Assembly: GCF_024723255.1 (NCBI RefSeq)
Contig: NZ_JANIAC010000001.1
Coordinates: 945,548 to 1,009,547 of the forward strand
DNA: 64,000 nt
Direction: 5' to 3'
DNA from: Aestuariibaculum sp. M13
GTDB lineage: Bacteria > Bacteroidota > Bacteroidia > Flavobacteriales > Flavobacteriaceae
In this document: positions 54,750 to 62,982 of the stretch, piece after piece
Position numbering within the stretch: the stretch's first letter is position 1
How the letters are laid out: each line of letters opens with the position of its first letter
Position numbers and translations under genes: made by a program
The notes under the pieces: generated by a model
What the model was told of the DNA's origin: nothing
Databases searched by the model: none
Seen by the model: the letters and a program-made list of their open reading frames with translations, nothing else

Positions 54750-56486
54750 TTACTTTTTATCGGCAACCTGAAATATTATTGGTAGCGAATAAGGCACCAT
54801 TACAACTTTTCCTTTTTGTCTACCGGGTTGCATTTGTGGTAATAATTGAATAACACGTTTTGCTTCTTCCTCCAAGGCTGGATGCGGCGCTCTTGATCTT
54901 ACGTCTACAACATTTCCTTCTTCATTTATTTTAAATATAACATTAATGCGTTGTTTTCCCTCTAAACCTAAACTATTGGCTAAATCGGTATTAAAATTTT
55001 GACCTACAAATTTTGTTATGGCGAAAGACATACAATTTTTACGTTCTTCATTGGTTTCTAAAGATTCACAACCTGGAAATAAAGGAACTTCATCAACAAC
55101 TCCGAACGGCACTTCAATAAGCTCATTTTGAGAATTTCTTTCTAAATTATCTGTAAATTCTAATGACACCTGTCCGTCTGTAATCACAAGCTTTTTATAT
55201 TTTTCTTCACTATATAACAATTTTGTCATTCTAGCCCTCTGTTCCTTTTCTTCTTCTGTAAGATTTTTTAAATCTTTAACAATTAATCTCAATACACTAT
55301 CGTCCTTAGCCTTTGCCAATGGTTTGTCTTTGCCAAAAAAATTAGTGTAATAAAAATAAGCAATCCCATCGCTATCTACCTTTGATATCTTTTCATAGTC
55401 ATCAGGTACTTGTTCTCCTATTGAATGCACTGTAAATGTAGCATTCAGATTAGTGGCATCTAATTCACCCCAACTAACATATTTATCTCTGTTTGCTTTT
55501 ATAAATTCATCATGTCTTCTTTGTGCAGCCAAATCCTCTTCTAAATTTCCACCATTAATATGAAAAGTATAAGTGTATTGCGATAAATCTAAATCTTCAT
55601 CTGAAGCTAATTTTTGAACCTCACAAGACGTATACACCAACATGGTAATAACGGCCGGAATGAGAAATGCATACTTTAAGAGTTTAATGTGTTTTGATCT
55701 CGATTTTTGTAACATAATAATTCGTTTTTTGATTAATGATTGATTAAAAAATGGATTGATGAATGATATGCTCTTGGTTTGAAATACCTGAGCTAATAAA
55801 TTTTGATAATAGTGCTGTTTACTTTGATTTTTTACAGCTTCGGCATCGGCCAGATACTCATGTAATTCGGTGATTCGGTTTTGGTACATATACACCAACG
55901 GATTAAACCAGAATACCACACGAAGCACTTCGAAAAACAACAAATCTAAACTGTGGTATTGCTTTACGTGAACCTCCTCATGACTTAAAATGAGTGCTTT
56001 TTCGTCGTCTTTTAAAAACTCACCTAAAAACACATATTTAAAAAATGAAAATGCCGAATTACTATTTAACAGTTTTACGATAACAAATCTATCTGAATTT
56101 GCTTTTGGACTGTTTTTAATCAGTTTCAGAATTTTAAATAATTTAAACCCAAAAGCAATTATTGCTATTGTAAAGCCAACATAGAACAATAGATATAAAT
56201 AGTATATCGGGTTTAAAACCTCGCTGGCGTTAACTTGATTTGCACCTTGAACAACACCATTAGGCAAATCTCCAATGATAACCGCTGGTAATTGAATAAC
56301 ATACTCCTGAGGAATAACGCCTTTAAAGGATTCTAACTTCACAAAAGGTAATAGTATTGACAAAATTGCGGTAGCAATTAGATATAATCTATTCCAGCTA
56401 AAAAAAGTTTCTCTTTTTAAAAACACATCGTAAATCAATAAAAAGAATAACTGAAAAGCTATGGTTTGTATAACGTAGTGTATCAT
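54750..56486 (-). CDS. BlaR1-type M56 metallopeptidase sensor with C-terminal TonB-like domain
   Basis: 578 residues. Four membrane helices (~5-20, ~30-50, ~93-115, ~270-287), a cytoplasmic M56 peptidase loop with zinc motif HEEVH (169-173) and EYLADAEAV (~210), then a periplasmic C-terminal part. That ends in a TonB-C-like domain (VDEVPLFPGCESL to LPIIFQV, ~460-575), instead of the beta-lactamase-like sensor of BlaR1. Such proteins are thought to cleave the partner repressor on an envelope signal. It overlaps the BlaI-type gene by 4 bases. Confidence 0.88.
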   Translation of the reverse strand: MIHYVIQTIAFQLFFLLIYDVFLKRETFFSWNRLYLIATAILSILLPFVKLESFKGVIPQEYVIQLPAVIIGDLPNGVVQGANQVNASEVLNPIYYLYLLFYVGFTIAIIAFGFKLFKILKLIKNSPKANSDRFVIVKLLNSNSAFSFFKYVFLGEFLKDDEKALILSHEEVHVKQYHSLDLLFFEVLRVVFWFNPLVYMYQNRITELHEYLADAEAVKNQSKQHYYQNLLAQVFQTKSISFINPFFNQSLIKKRIIMLQKSRSKHIKLLKYAFLIPAVITMLVYTSCEVQKLASDEDLDLSQYTYTFHINGGNLEEDLAAQRRHDEFIKANRDKYVSWGELDATNLNATFTVHSIGEQVPDDYEKISKVDSDGIAYFYYTNFFGKDKPLAKAKDDSVLRLIVKDLKNLTEEEKEQRARMTKLLYSEEKYKKLVITDGQVSLEFTDNLERNSQNELIEVPFGVVDEVPLFPGCESLETNEERKNCMSFAITKFVGQNFNTDLANSLGLEGKQRINVIFKINEEGNVVDVRSRAPHPALEEEAKRVIQLLPQMQPGRQKGKVVMVPYSLPIIFQVADKK

Positions 56487-56848
56487 TTATTCTCATTTTT
56501 ATTGATTTCCTTTAAAACCGATTCTAATTCGTTTAAACTGATATCGTTCTTCTTCATAAAAAAAGACACCATATTTTTAAACGACCCTTGAAAATACCCA
56601 TCAACCAATTTGTTTATTGATTGGTTACTATATTCGTTTTTAGCAATGATTGGGAAATAAACATGTCCTTTGCCTTCCTTTTCGTAATCTACAAAACCTT
56701 TATTCTCTAAAATTCTGACAATGGTAGACACCGTATTATATGCAGGTTTTGGCTTTGGCAACTCTTCTATTATAGACTTGACATTTGCTTTTTCCAGTTT
56801 CCATAGAATTTGCATGATGTCCTCTTCTGCTTTGGTTAATTGTTTCAT
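56483..56848 (-). CDS. BlaI/MecI/CopY-family repressor
   Basis: 121 residues. Winged-helix repressor: EEDIMQILWKLEKANVKSIIEEL, then KPAYNTVSTIVRILENKGFVDYEKEGKGHVYFPI (wing). Expected to bind as a dimer to the promoter of its own operon and to be inactivated by proteolysis by the M56 protein encoded right after it. Standard family length. Confidence 0.92.
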   Translation of the reverse strand: MKQLTKAEEDIMQILWKLEKANVKSIIEELPKPKPAYNTVSTIVRILENKGFVDYEKEGKGHVYFPIIAKNEYSNQSINKLVDGYFQGSFKNMVSFFMKKNDISLNELESVLKEINKNENK

Positions 56849-56879
56849 TTTTAAAGAATTTTAAATCAGATTTTTAATT

Positions 56880-56942
56880 AAACTAAAAACTTAGTTCAAA
56901 ACAAATATAACTAAAATTTTAGTTCAAACTAATTTTTTAGTT
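56880..56942. promoter_or_regulatory. Candidate BlaI operator region (TTAGTT/AACTAA repeats)
   Basis: Several copies of AACTAA / TTAGTT, including the pair AACTAAAATTTTAGTT, a perfect 16-bp palindrome at about 56908-56923, lie in the first 95 bases upstream of the repressor start. Dyads of this size are usual for BlaI-type dimers. Confidence 0.55.
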
Positions 56943-56977
56943 ACAAATGTTAAAAGGAAAATATATAAAAAGAAGAA

Positions 56978-57006
56978 GCCCTGTGGGTCTCTCACCTCCA
57001 CAGGGC
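56978..57006. repeat. Strong intergenic hairpin
   Basis: GCCCTGTGG (56978-56986) and its exact complement (56998-57006) with an 11-base loop. No T run follows, so the role is not terminator-like. It overlaps a 21-codon plus-strand frame (56947-57012). Confidence 0.5.
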
Positions 57007-57229
57007 CTGTAAATTGCTATTATCAACAAAAAAATTGAGGGATTAATTAATTTTTTGAAGTGTTGATGAGACAAATTTAAGTATTACTTTTTATTTCTAG
57101 CTGCGGGAAACCCGTACATAGCAACAAAAAAATACCGTAATCTGTTATAAATTAAGGTTTCATTAGATTTTTAAAAAGTTGATTTTAATCGAATTTTAAC
57201 ATATGTTAACCTGAAATAAAATCTTTTTC

Positions 57230-57907
57230 CTACACAAAACCTCTTTTTCGTGCTTCTTCAATAAGTGTTTCATCCTGCCCATCCTGCACATCAAAGATTT
57301 CACGAAGCTGTTTTTTTCGCTTTTCAACAGCACTTAACGATATATCTAAATGAGGCGCCAGGTTTTTTGTTTTAACCCCTTGTGATAGTAAATGAAGAAT
57401 TTTTCTATTCTTCTCATCAATTACAATATCACTGGAATCAACTTTTCTGATGTAACTATTTACCGTACCGCTGTAAAATGGCGGATTATGCAGAACGGCT
57501 TGAAATGCGCTGGCCAACTCACTGGAAGTTAGGTCACTTTTTATTAAAAACCCTTCGGGATTAATGGTTTTTATAATATTATGAATTCTAAACGATTCAT
57601 TGAACATGGTAAGGATAATAACTTTGGCTTTGGGTAATATTTCACGTGCATATATGGCCAAATCTTCACCACTGGTCATTTTACCATCAGACGATGGTGG
57701 CAAACTAATATCGACAAACAATAAATTATATGGATTATCCTGTTGAATAGATTTATCCATTAATTTTACTGCTTCATCGCAATTATTCGCAATATCAATG
57801 CTCAACTCCTGATGCTCTTTTTTTGTATAAAGAATCGTGTTTTGATACCCTTCAATAATCATCGGGTGATCGTCAATCATTAATATTCTAATTTTTTCGG
57901 TATTCAT
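57230..57907 (-). CDS. LuxR/NarL-type response regulator
   Basis: 225 residues. Receiver domain (ILMIDDHPMIIEGYQ, phosphoacceptor Asp66 in LLFVDISLPP) and a C-terminal LuxR-type HTH (IDEKNRKILHLLSQGVKTKNLAPHLDISLSAVEKRKKQL, ~160-200). Encoded 7 bases after the histidine kinase, so the two form a two-component system. Target genes unknown. Confidence 0.92.
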   Translation of the reverse strand: MNTEKIRILMIDDHPMIIEGYQNTILYTKKEHQELSIDIANNCDEAVKLMDKSIQQDNPYNLLFVDISLPPSSDGKMTSGEDLAIYAREILPKAKVIILTMFNESFRIHNIIKTINPEGFLIKSDLTSSELASAFQAVLHNPPFYSGTVNSYIRKVDSSDIVIDEKNRKILHLLSQGVKTKNLAPHLDISLSAVEKRKKQLREIFDVQDGQDETLIEEARKRGFV

Positions 57908-57914
57908 TTTAATT

Positions 57915-59747
57915 TTAAGCTATGGGGACTTCTATAATTACTTGTGTTCCTTTATTTTTTTCAGATGATATGTCTATAGTTCCATTAATATCATTAATTC
58001 TGGATTTCATGTTTTTCAATCCAATTCCAGATTTCAATTTATTTACATCGAATCCTGAACCATCATCTTTAATTTCTAGGCAAATTACATTATTTTTTAA
58101 TGTAAAGCTAATATCAACACAAGTCGCATTAGCATGCTTATAGATGTTATGAAGTGACTCCTGAACAATTCTGTAAATGTGAATTTTAGTTTTGTTGGAA
58201 AGCTCATCCCAATCAATTACACTATCATGATCTAATTTATAATCCAGTTTATACAGAAGAGTTTGAGTTTCTACTAAAGTTTTAATGATATCTATGAATC
58301 CAGACCCAGAAACAAAATCGGTATTTAATTCATGAGAAACCTTTCTAATATCCTGTTCTATATTTTTTAACTCATCGATATATTGACCTCGGGTCGTCAC
58401 GGCCTCTGGTGTATTGTTAAAGTTCAAACTATCCAGACTTAATCGCGTACCAAATAAGCGTCCTAATACCCCATCATGCAACTCTTGAGAAATCCGTTTT
58501 TTCTCCAAAGCTCTTGCTTCCTCTATTTTTTCATTTTGAGAAAGCATCAGGTTATAAATTTCTTCATTAGCTTCCTGCTGCTTTTGAACAAGTTGTAAGC
58601 GTCTGTTTTTATTGCGCTGGGCAATAACCAAATACAATAAAAATGAAGTTATTATTAGAGTTATAGATATGACAAACAACCACATGCGTTCTTTTGCAAT
58701 CTGAACATTTTCACGTTCAATCTGTTCTGTCTCAAACTGAATTCTTGCAAATTTATTCCTTAATCCTCTTTCGTTCTTTTGTAAACTATCGCTTAACTTG
58801 ATATACGACTTTAAATAATTTGCCGCCTTTTCCCCTGTTTCGATTTGAGACAACAGCAACAAAGAACTTAACAACTCATCGTTATGATACTGTTCTGCAA
58901 TATCTTTAGCCTGATTAGCATAATATCGTGCTAAATTCATACTATTTTTATTTTTATAAAATTCAGCCAAATGCTGATTTATAGAAATAGAATTATACCC
59001 CTTAGGATTAACGCTATCTGTTATTTGTAAAGCTCTAAAATATAAATCGGGAAGTTCATTGTATTCTTTAGACAAATACAAAGTATGTGCATAATTATCA
59101 GTAACTAAAGCATAAAAATCTGGTTTGATCTCAAATAAATTATTATTACTCAAAATTTCTCGATAAAGTTTTAAGGCTAAATCATAGTGGCCCGATTTTT
59201 TATAAGAAAGGGCTAAATTATTCTTTGAATAATAGATACTCAACCTATAATCTCCTTTTAACTCCTCTTTCAGCAAAATGGCCTTCTTATAATAAGATAT
59301 AGACTCTTCATATTGTTCCAATTCACCAAAAAGCAACCCCAAGTTATTGTATAAAAATGATTGTGTCTCTTTTACATCATTGGTTTGCTTTAAAGATTCT
59401 AATATTGTAATAGCCTGAATTGAAACCAGTTCACTAGCAGTCAAGTCTTTTTCATTCTTCAATATAACTGCAAGACCATACAAGGTTTTCGCTAATTTAT
59501 AATCTTCCTTTTTTAGTTTAAATATCTTTTGTGCCTGATGATAATGATAATAAGCACTATCTGGAATAAAGCTATACCTGTAAAGTTCTCCAATATTAAA
59601 ATGAGCATTAGCTACTAAAGATGAGTCTTGGAGTTTAAAATTGGAAACACTAGCCCTTATAGAATCTATTAAAAAAATATTATTCCTATTTTGGGCATAA
59701 GATGTAAAAAAAATAAAAACTAGAAGTATTTTAAAGATATATTTCAA
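57915..59747 (-). CDS. TPR-containing sensor histidine kinase
   Basis: 610 residues. Signal peptide (~1-18), about six TPR repeats in the periplasm (~45-320), one membrane helix (~356-376), and a HisKA_3/HATPase kinase of the NarX/DesK type. Phosphoacceptor His424 lies in KKRISQELHDGVLGRLFGTR; ATP-binding lid motifs are DDGSGFD and GIGLKNMKSR. This domain order is a known Bacteroidota type. Signal unknown. Partner is the LuxR-type regulator directly downstream. Confidence 0.92.
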   Translation of the reverse strand: MKYIFKILLVFIFFTSYAQNRNNIFLIDSIRASVSNFKLQDSSLVANAHFNIGELYRYSFIPDSAYYHYHQAQKIFKLKKEDYKLAKTLYGLAVILKNEKDLTASELVSIQAITILESLKQTNDVKETQSFLYNNLGLLFGELEQYEESISYYKKAILLKEELKGDYRLSIYYSKNNLALSYKKSGHYDLALKLYREILSNNNLFEIKPDFYALVTDNYAHTLYLSKEYNELPDLYFRALQITDSVNPKGYNSISINQHLAEFYKNKNSMNLARYYANQAKDIAEQYHNDELLSSLLLLSQIETGEKAANYLKSYIKLSDSLQKNERGLRNKFARIQFETEQIERENVQIAKERMWLFVISITLIITSFLLYLVIAQRNKNRRLQLVQKQQEANEEIYNLMLSQNEKIEEARALEKKRISQELHDGVLGRLFGTRLSLDSLNFNNTPEAVTTRGQYIDELKNIEQDIRKVSHELNTDFVSGSGFIDIIKTLVETQTLLYKLDYKLDHDSVIDWDELSNKTKIHIYRIVQESLHNIYKHANATCVDISFTLKNNVICLEIKDDGSGFDVNKLKSGIGLKNMKSRINDINGTIDISSEKNKGTQVIIEVPIA

Positions 59748-59812
59748 AAACTGGGTATTTAGCTAGGTATTTCTTCAAATGTATTTATATTTTTTAAATT
59801 TATTCAAATAAA

Positions 59813-59840
59813 AAACTCTTTACAAATTGTAAAGAGTTCA
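59813..59840 (-). terminator. Terminator of the 51-aa lipoprotein gene
   Basis: AACTCTTTACA and TGTAAAGAGTT around a short loop, then a T run on the minus strand. Confidence 0.8.
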
Positions 59841-59866
59841 TTTTATATCTATTAAGTCATAGCTGA

Positions 59867-60022
59867 TTAATCATCTACTCCACCACCAGTAATTGGCATT
59901 TCTATCGTAGTATCTTTTGAAGCATCTATTAGTACATCATCTTCATTTAAATCTTGTTTAGTACATGAAGTTAAGGTTGCGAAAATTGCTGCAGCGATAA
60001 AGGTAATTCTAAGGGCTTTCAT
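59867..60022 (-). CDS. Small lipoprotein, 51 aa
   Basis: ATG 60022-60020, TAA 59869-59867. Lipoprotein signal with Cys20 in FATLTSC, then an acidic mature part of ~31 residues (NEDDVLIDASKD..., ending GGGVDD). It has its own terminator and lies between the histidine-kinase operon and LacI regulator 3. Too short for most gene callers. No family recognised; the coding case rests on the intact signal sequence, lipobox and terminator. Confidence 0.75.
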   Translation of the reverse strand: MKALRITFIAAAIFATLTSCTKQDLNEDDVLIDASKDTTIEMPITGGGVDD

Positions 60023-60374
60023 AATATTTGATTTTAAGGTTAATTATTTTATTATTTCTCTAAATTTTTAAATACAAAACGTAAACCACAATCTCGATAA
60101 ACTCGAAATTCTAGCTGAGGGAATAATGGAATAATTAATTTAAAACCAAATGGATACAATAACCATATGGGTATATACTACTTTTTTTGAGGGAATCGTT
60201 AACCTTTTCAGGTCAACTTAAAAATGGATTAATCAAGCACTTTATAAATCTGAGGGTATAATGATTTATGCGCTTACTCAAAAGTATAATAAAGAGTAAG
60301 AATAAAAACAAAATAATCGATAAAATGTATTATTTTATCGACAAAAAACACTTTTGTAAGTAAAGTATGTGTTT
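60023..60374. other. Gene-free region between the small lipoprotein and LacI regulator 3
   Basis: 352 bases, AT-rich. It must hold the lipoprotein promoter. A 10-bp perfect inverted repeat lies at 60317-60341 (annotated separately) and a GAACCATATGG-like short palindrome near 60162-60171. No ORF is supported. Confidence 0.4.
60317..60341. repeat. Inverted repeat downstream of LacI regulator 3
   Basis: TCGATAAAAT (60317-60326) and its exact complement (60332-60341) around 5 bases. It may end the regulator transcript, although no strong T run follows, or be a protein-binding dyad. Confidence 0.45.
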
Positions 60375-61379
60375 TTAAACGGTAGATTTGCACTTTACAA
60401 TGCTGGTTTTCACGATAATAGTTTTAACATCTTCCTCTAACACCTTGCTTTGAAGCCTATTAATTAACAATTGTGCCGCATTCGCTCCTATTTCCTTTGC
60501 ATGTTGTCTAATAGTCGTTAATCTCGGAAATGTTAAGTTAGAATCTGCCTTGCTGGAAAAACCAATAACAGAAATGTCTTTAGGTACTTTTAAACCTAAA
60601 TTAATAGCAGCATTTATTGCAATAACACCAGAAGAACTATCGGCAGCGACAACAGCATCTATTCCCGGGTTTTTCTTTAAAAACCCATAGATTTTCTTTT
60701 GATTATCGTCTTTCTTTTTAATCTTTAGTACCAACGGCTTAGCGGTTTGCTGCTCTAAAATAGCCTTATTATAACCACGTTCACGAAGCTTGCCAACACT
60801 TAAACCATCAATACTACTTATAAATGCAATGTTTTTACGCTTCTTAGCTTGTAAGTTCTTTGTCGCGTTATATATCGCTTCAAAATCATCAACTATAACC
60901 TTATCACACATCACATCATGCGCAACGCGATCAAACATGACAATTGGTAACCCTTGAGCCATGGTTTTTTTAAAATGCTCCACTTCATTTTTCATTTGAG
61001 TTTCTTCGGCCAATGACAGTATAAAACCATCAACGCTACCATTAGCTAAGAATTGCATACTCTCCTTTTCTTTATCAAGCGATTCATTTGAAATACATGT
61101 AATAATATTATAACCGTATTTTGCAGCTTCACGCTCAATTCCAAAAAGCACTTTGGCTAAAAAGTGATTTAAAATATCAGGGATAATAACCCCAATAGTT
61201 TTAGTTTTATTTTGCTTTAAACTTAAAGCTACTTTGTTAGGCTTATAATTATAAAGTTCGGCAAGTTCTTTAACACGTCTTACAGTTTCTTCTCCAATTT
61301 CTTCACTATTATTTAATGCTTTAGAAACTGTTGAAATTGAAACATTCAACTCTTTTGCCAATTGTTTTAATGTTACCAT
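60375..61379 (-). CDS. LacI/GalR-family transcriptional regulator 3
   Basis: 334 residues. HTH (TLKQLAKELNVSISTVSKALN), hinge helix (NKVALSLKQNKTKT) and a sugar-sensing domain with the usual GVIIPDILNHFLAKVLFGIE and ISVIGFSSKADSN marks. It is more distant from the two PUL regulators at 5076 and 13993, and its recognition helix differs (ISTVSKAL against AATVSRAL). No sugar operon is adjacent, so the target is unknown; it is divergent from the HAD phosphatase gene. Confidence 0.9.
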   Translation of the reverse strand: MVTLKQLAKELNVSISTVSKALNNSEEIGEETVRRVKELAELYNYKPNKVALSLKQNKTKTIGVIIPDILNHFLAKVLFGIEREAAKYGYNIITCISNESLDKEKESMQFLANGSVDGFILSLAEETQMKNEVEHFKKTMAQGLPIVMFDRVAHDVMCDKVIVDDFEAIYNATKNLQAKKRKNIAFISSIDGLSVGKLRERGYNKAILEQQTAKPLVLKIKKKDDNQKKIYGFLKKNPGIDAVVAADSSSGVIAINAAINLGLKVPKDISVIGFSSKADSNLTFPRLTTIRQHAKEIGANAAQLLINRLQSKVLEEDVKTIIVKTSIVKCKSTV

Positions 61380-61525
61380 AGGGGTGTTAAAGAATAAAAT
61401 TTAGTTTACGCAATTTACAAAAATAGATTTTTCAAAATACCAATTCAAAAAAAATAGATTTCATAAAAACCACCCAAAAATACGGAGTTTAATGCATAAT
61501 TAACATATTAGGAATTAAATAATTG

Positions 61526-61533
61526 TATTTTTG
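61526..61533 (+). promoter_or_regulatory. -7 promoter element of the HAD phosphatase gene
   Basis: TATTTTTG matches TANNTTTG, 16 bases before the ATG at 61550. It sits inside the longest frame, so the upstream alternative start at 61523 is unlikely to be used. Confidence 0.55.
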
Positions 61534-61549
61534 CCCTTTAAAATTGTCT

Positions 61550-62359
61550 ATGAATTTATCTCAAGTAAAATTGGTGGTGTCTGATATGGACGGCACTCTA
61601 TTAAATCCAGAAAACCAGGTTAGCAATCGTTTTTTTAATCAGTTTAACGAACTAAAAAAGCAAAACATTCATTTTGTTGCTGCCAGCGGTCGCCAATACC
61701 AAAGTATTTTAGACAAACTTAATCTTATTAAAGATGATATTTCAATTATTGCTGAAAACGGCGGCATTATGAAATACAATAGTGAAGAGCACATTTTACT
61801 TCAACTTACTCCTGAAGATATTGAAACTTCGGTAAGCCTATTACGTCAGGTAGATGGCGCTAATATTGTGTTATGCGGAAGAAAGGCTGCATATATAGAA
61901 ACTTCAAATCCCGATTTTATTTCAAAATTTGAAGCATATTATGCCGAATACAGAATTGTAGAAGATCTTACACAAGTTACAGACGACGTGTTTTTAAAAA
62001 TTGCGGTATATCACAACGAATCTTCAGAACATTACATTCTACCACAAGCTGAAGCCTTAAGCAGCAAACTTCAGGTTATTGTTTCAGGTCAAAACTGGTT
62101 AGACATTTCACATATTGAAGCCAACAAAGCCTACGCTTTAAAAATTCTTCAACAACAATTAGGTATTACAGAAGAGGAAACCATGGTTTTTGGCGATTAC
62201 AATAATGATTTACAAATGTTAGGGCTTGCCTACTTTAGCTATGCTATGCAAAATGCACACAACGATGTTAAAAAAATAGCGCGTTTTCAAACTAAAAGTA
62301 ATTCTGAAGAAGGTGTAGAAGCTATTATTGATGAGTTACTAAATAGCAAGCAAATTTAA
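61550..62359 (+). CDS. Cof-type HAD-IIB sugar-phosphate phosphatase
   Basis: 269 residues from ATG 61550 (MNLSQVKLVVSDMDGTLLN). HAD motif I is DMDGT (nucleophile Asp12), motif II is VAASGRQY, and motif IV is VFGDYNNDLQML. The C2-type cap (~85-190) marks the Cof/IIB group, which dephosphorylates sugar phosphates, FMN or PLP. Divergent from LacI regulator 3; co-regulation is possible but not shown. Cytoplasmic. Confidence 0.9.
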   Translation: MNLSQVKLVVSDMDGTLLNPENQVSNRFFNQFNELKKQNIHFVAASGRQYQSILDKLNLIKDDISIIAENGGIMKYNSEEHILLQLTPEDIETSVSLLRQVDGANIVLCGRKAAYIETSNPDFISKFEAYYAEYRIVEDLTQVTDDVFLKIAVYHNESSEHYILPQAEALSSKLQVIVSGQNWLDISHIEANKAYALKILQQQLGITEEETMVFGDYNNDLQMLGLAYFSYAMQNAHNDVKKIARFQTKSNSEEGVEAIIDELLNSKQI

Positions 62360-62376
62360 GGTTACGATTAAAAAAG

Positions 62377-62409
62377 AATAAAGGTTACTCGGACTGAGCA
62401 ACCTTTATT
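62377..62409 (+). terminator. HAD phosphatase terminator
   Basis: AATAAAGGTT (62377-62386) and its complement (62400-62409) with an inner CTC/GAG pairing; only a short T-rich tail follows. Confidence 0.6.
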
Positions 62410-62449
62410 AACCATTAAACTAACCAAAAAAATATTAAATATGAAAAAC

Positions 62450-62487
62450 TGTAATTAGAACTGTTGTAGTGCTTTGCTCTAATTACA
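62450..62487 (+). ncRNA. Possible small structured RNA
   Basis: TGTAATTAGA (62450-62459) and its exact complement (62478-62487) enclose 18 bases. The region follows a TTAAACTAACCAAA word (62415-62428) also found at 63918, and a 5-codon frame. No family recognised; the RNA call is speculative. Confidence 0.3.
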
Positions 62488-62567
62488 TAACAAAGATACG
62501 CTCACTTTACAGATTACTTCACGACATTGCATGTCCGGTTAAAATCAAATATGTATTAAAAAGAAAA

Positions 62568-62589
62568 GAGCAGCACTTTCGTACTGCTC
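62568..62589 (-). terminator. Terminator of the 80-aa hypothetical gene
   Basis: GAGCAG (62568-62573) and CTGCTC (62584-62589), with an inner pair, followed by a T-rich stretch on the minus strand. Confidence 0.65.
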
Positions 62590-62620
62590 CTTCAAAGAAT
62601 CAATCTAAACTTGCTATTAA

Positions 62621-62863
62621 TCAATCCCCGTAAAACATGATATGTTTTACTACAAGTTTTTGTCGACCTGTGAGTTCTCTACCATTAACATCTTCTAAAA
62701 CTTCAACCACTTTTTCAAAAGAAAATTCCGGTAGAATTTCATTTTTATAATCAATTTTCAAAAACAGCATTTTTAAAGCACTTACAGCTTTCTTCATTTT
62801 TTCATCTGGTCGTAATTGCTTTTCAAAAGCACACTCTAATTCTTTCAACTTAAAAAGTAACAT
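62621..62863 (-). CDS. Hypothetical protein, 80 aa
   Basis: 80 residues, charged and mostly helical (LKELECAFEKQLRPDEKMKK..., then ELTGRQKLVVKHIMFYGD). No signal peptide or membrane segment. It has its own terminator and is divergent from the HTH protein gene, with about 120 bases between the starts. I do not recognise the family. A cytoplasmic regulator or adaptor is possible but unproven. Confidence 0.6.
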   Translation of the reverse strand: MLLFKLKELECAFEKQLRPDEKMKKAVSALKMLFLKIDYKNEILPEFSFEKVVEVLEDVNGRELTGRQKLVVKHIMFYGD

Positions 62864-62982
62864 GTTTTGTTATATCCTGTTTTCTTAAGCAAAATTAATA
62901 AGGGTATACGTTTTAGAATACGACACAAGATGTCAGCAACCAATCATTTTAATTATATTTACCTTATAACTAACTCATAAGC

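Larger units (their letters stand above)
56849..57229. other. Gene-free region between blaI and the LuxR-type regulator
   Basis: 381 bases. An operator for BlaI is expected near 56880-56940, where repeated TTAGTT/AACTAA words occur (AAACTTAGTT, AACTAAAATTTTAGTTCAAACTAATTTTTTAGTT). A strong hairpin lies at 56978-57006. The remainder shows no ORF beyond a 21-codon reading frame at 56947-57012. Confidence 0.5.
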
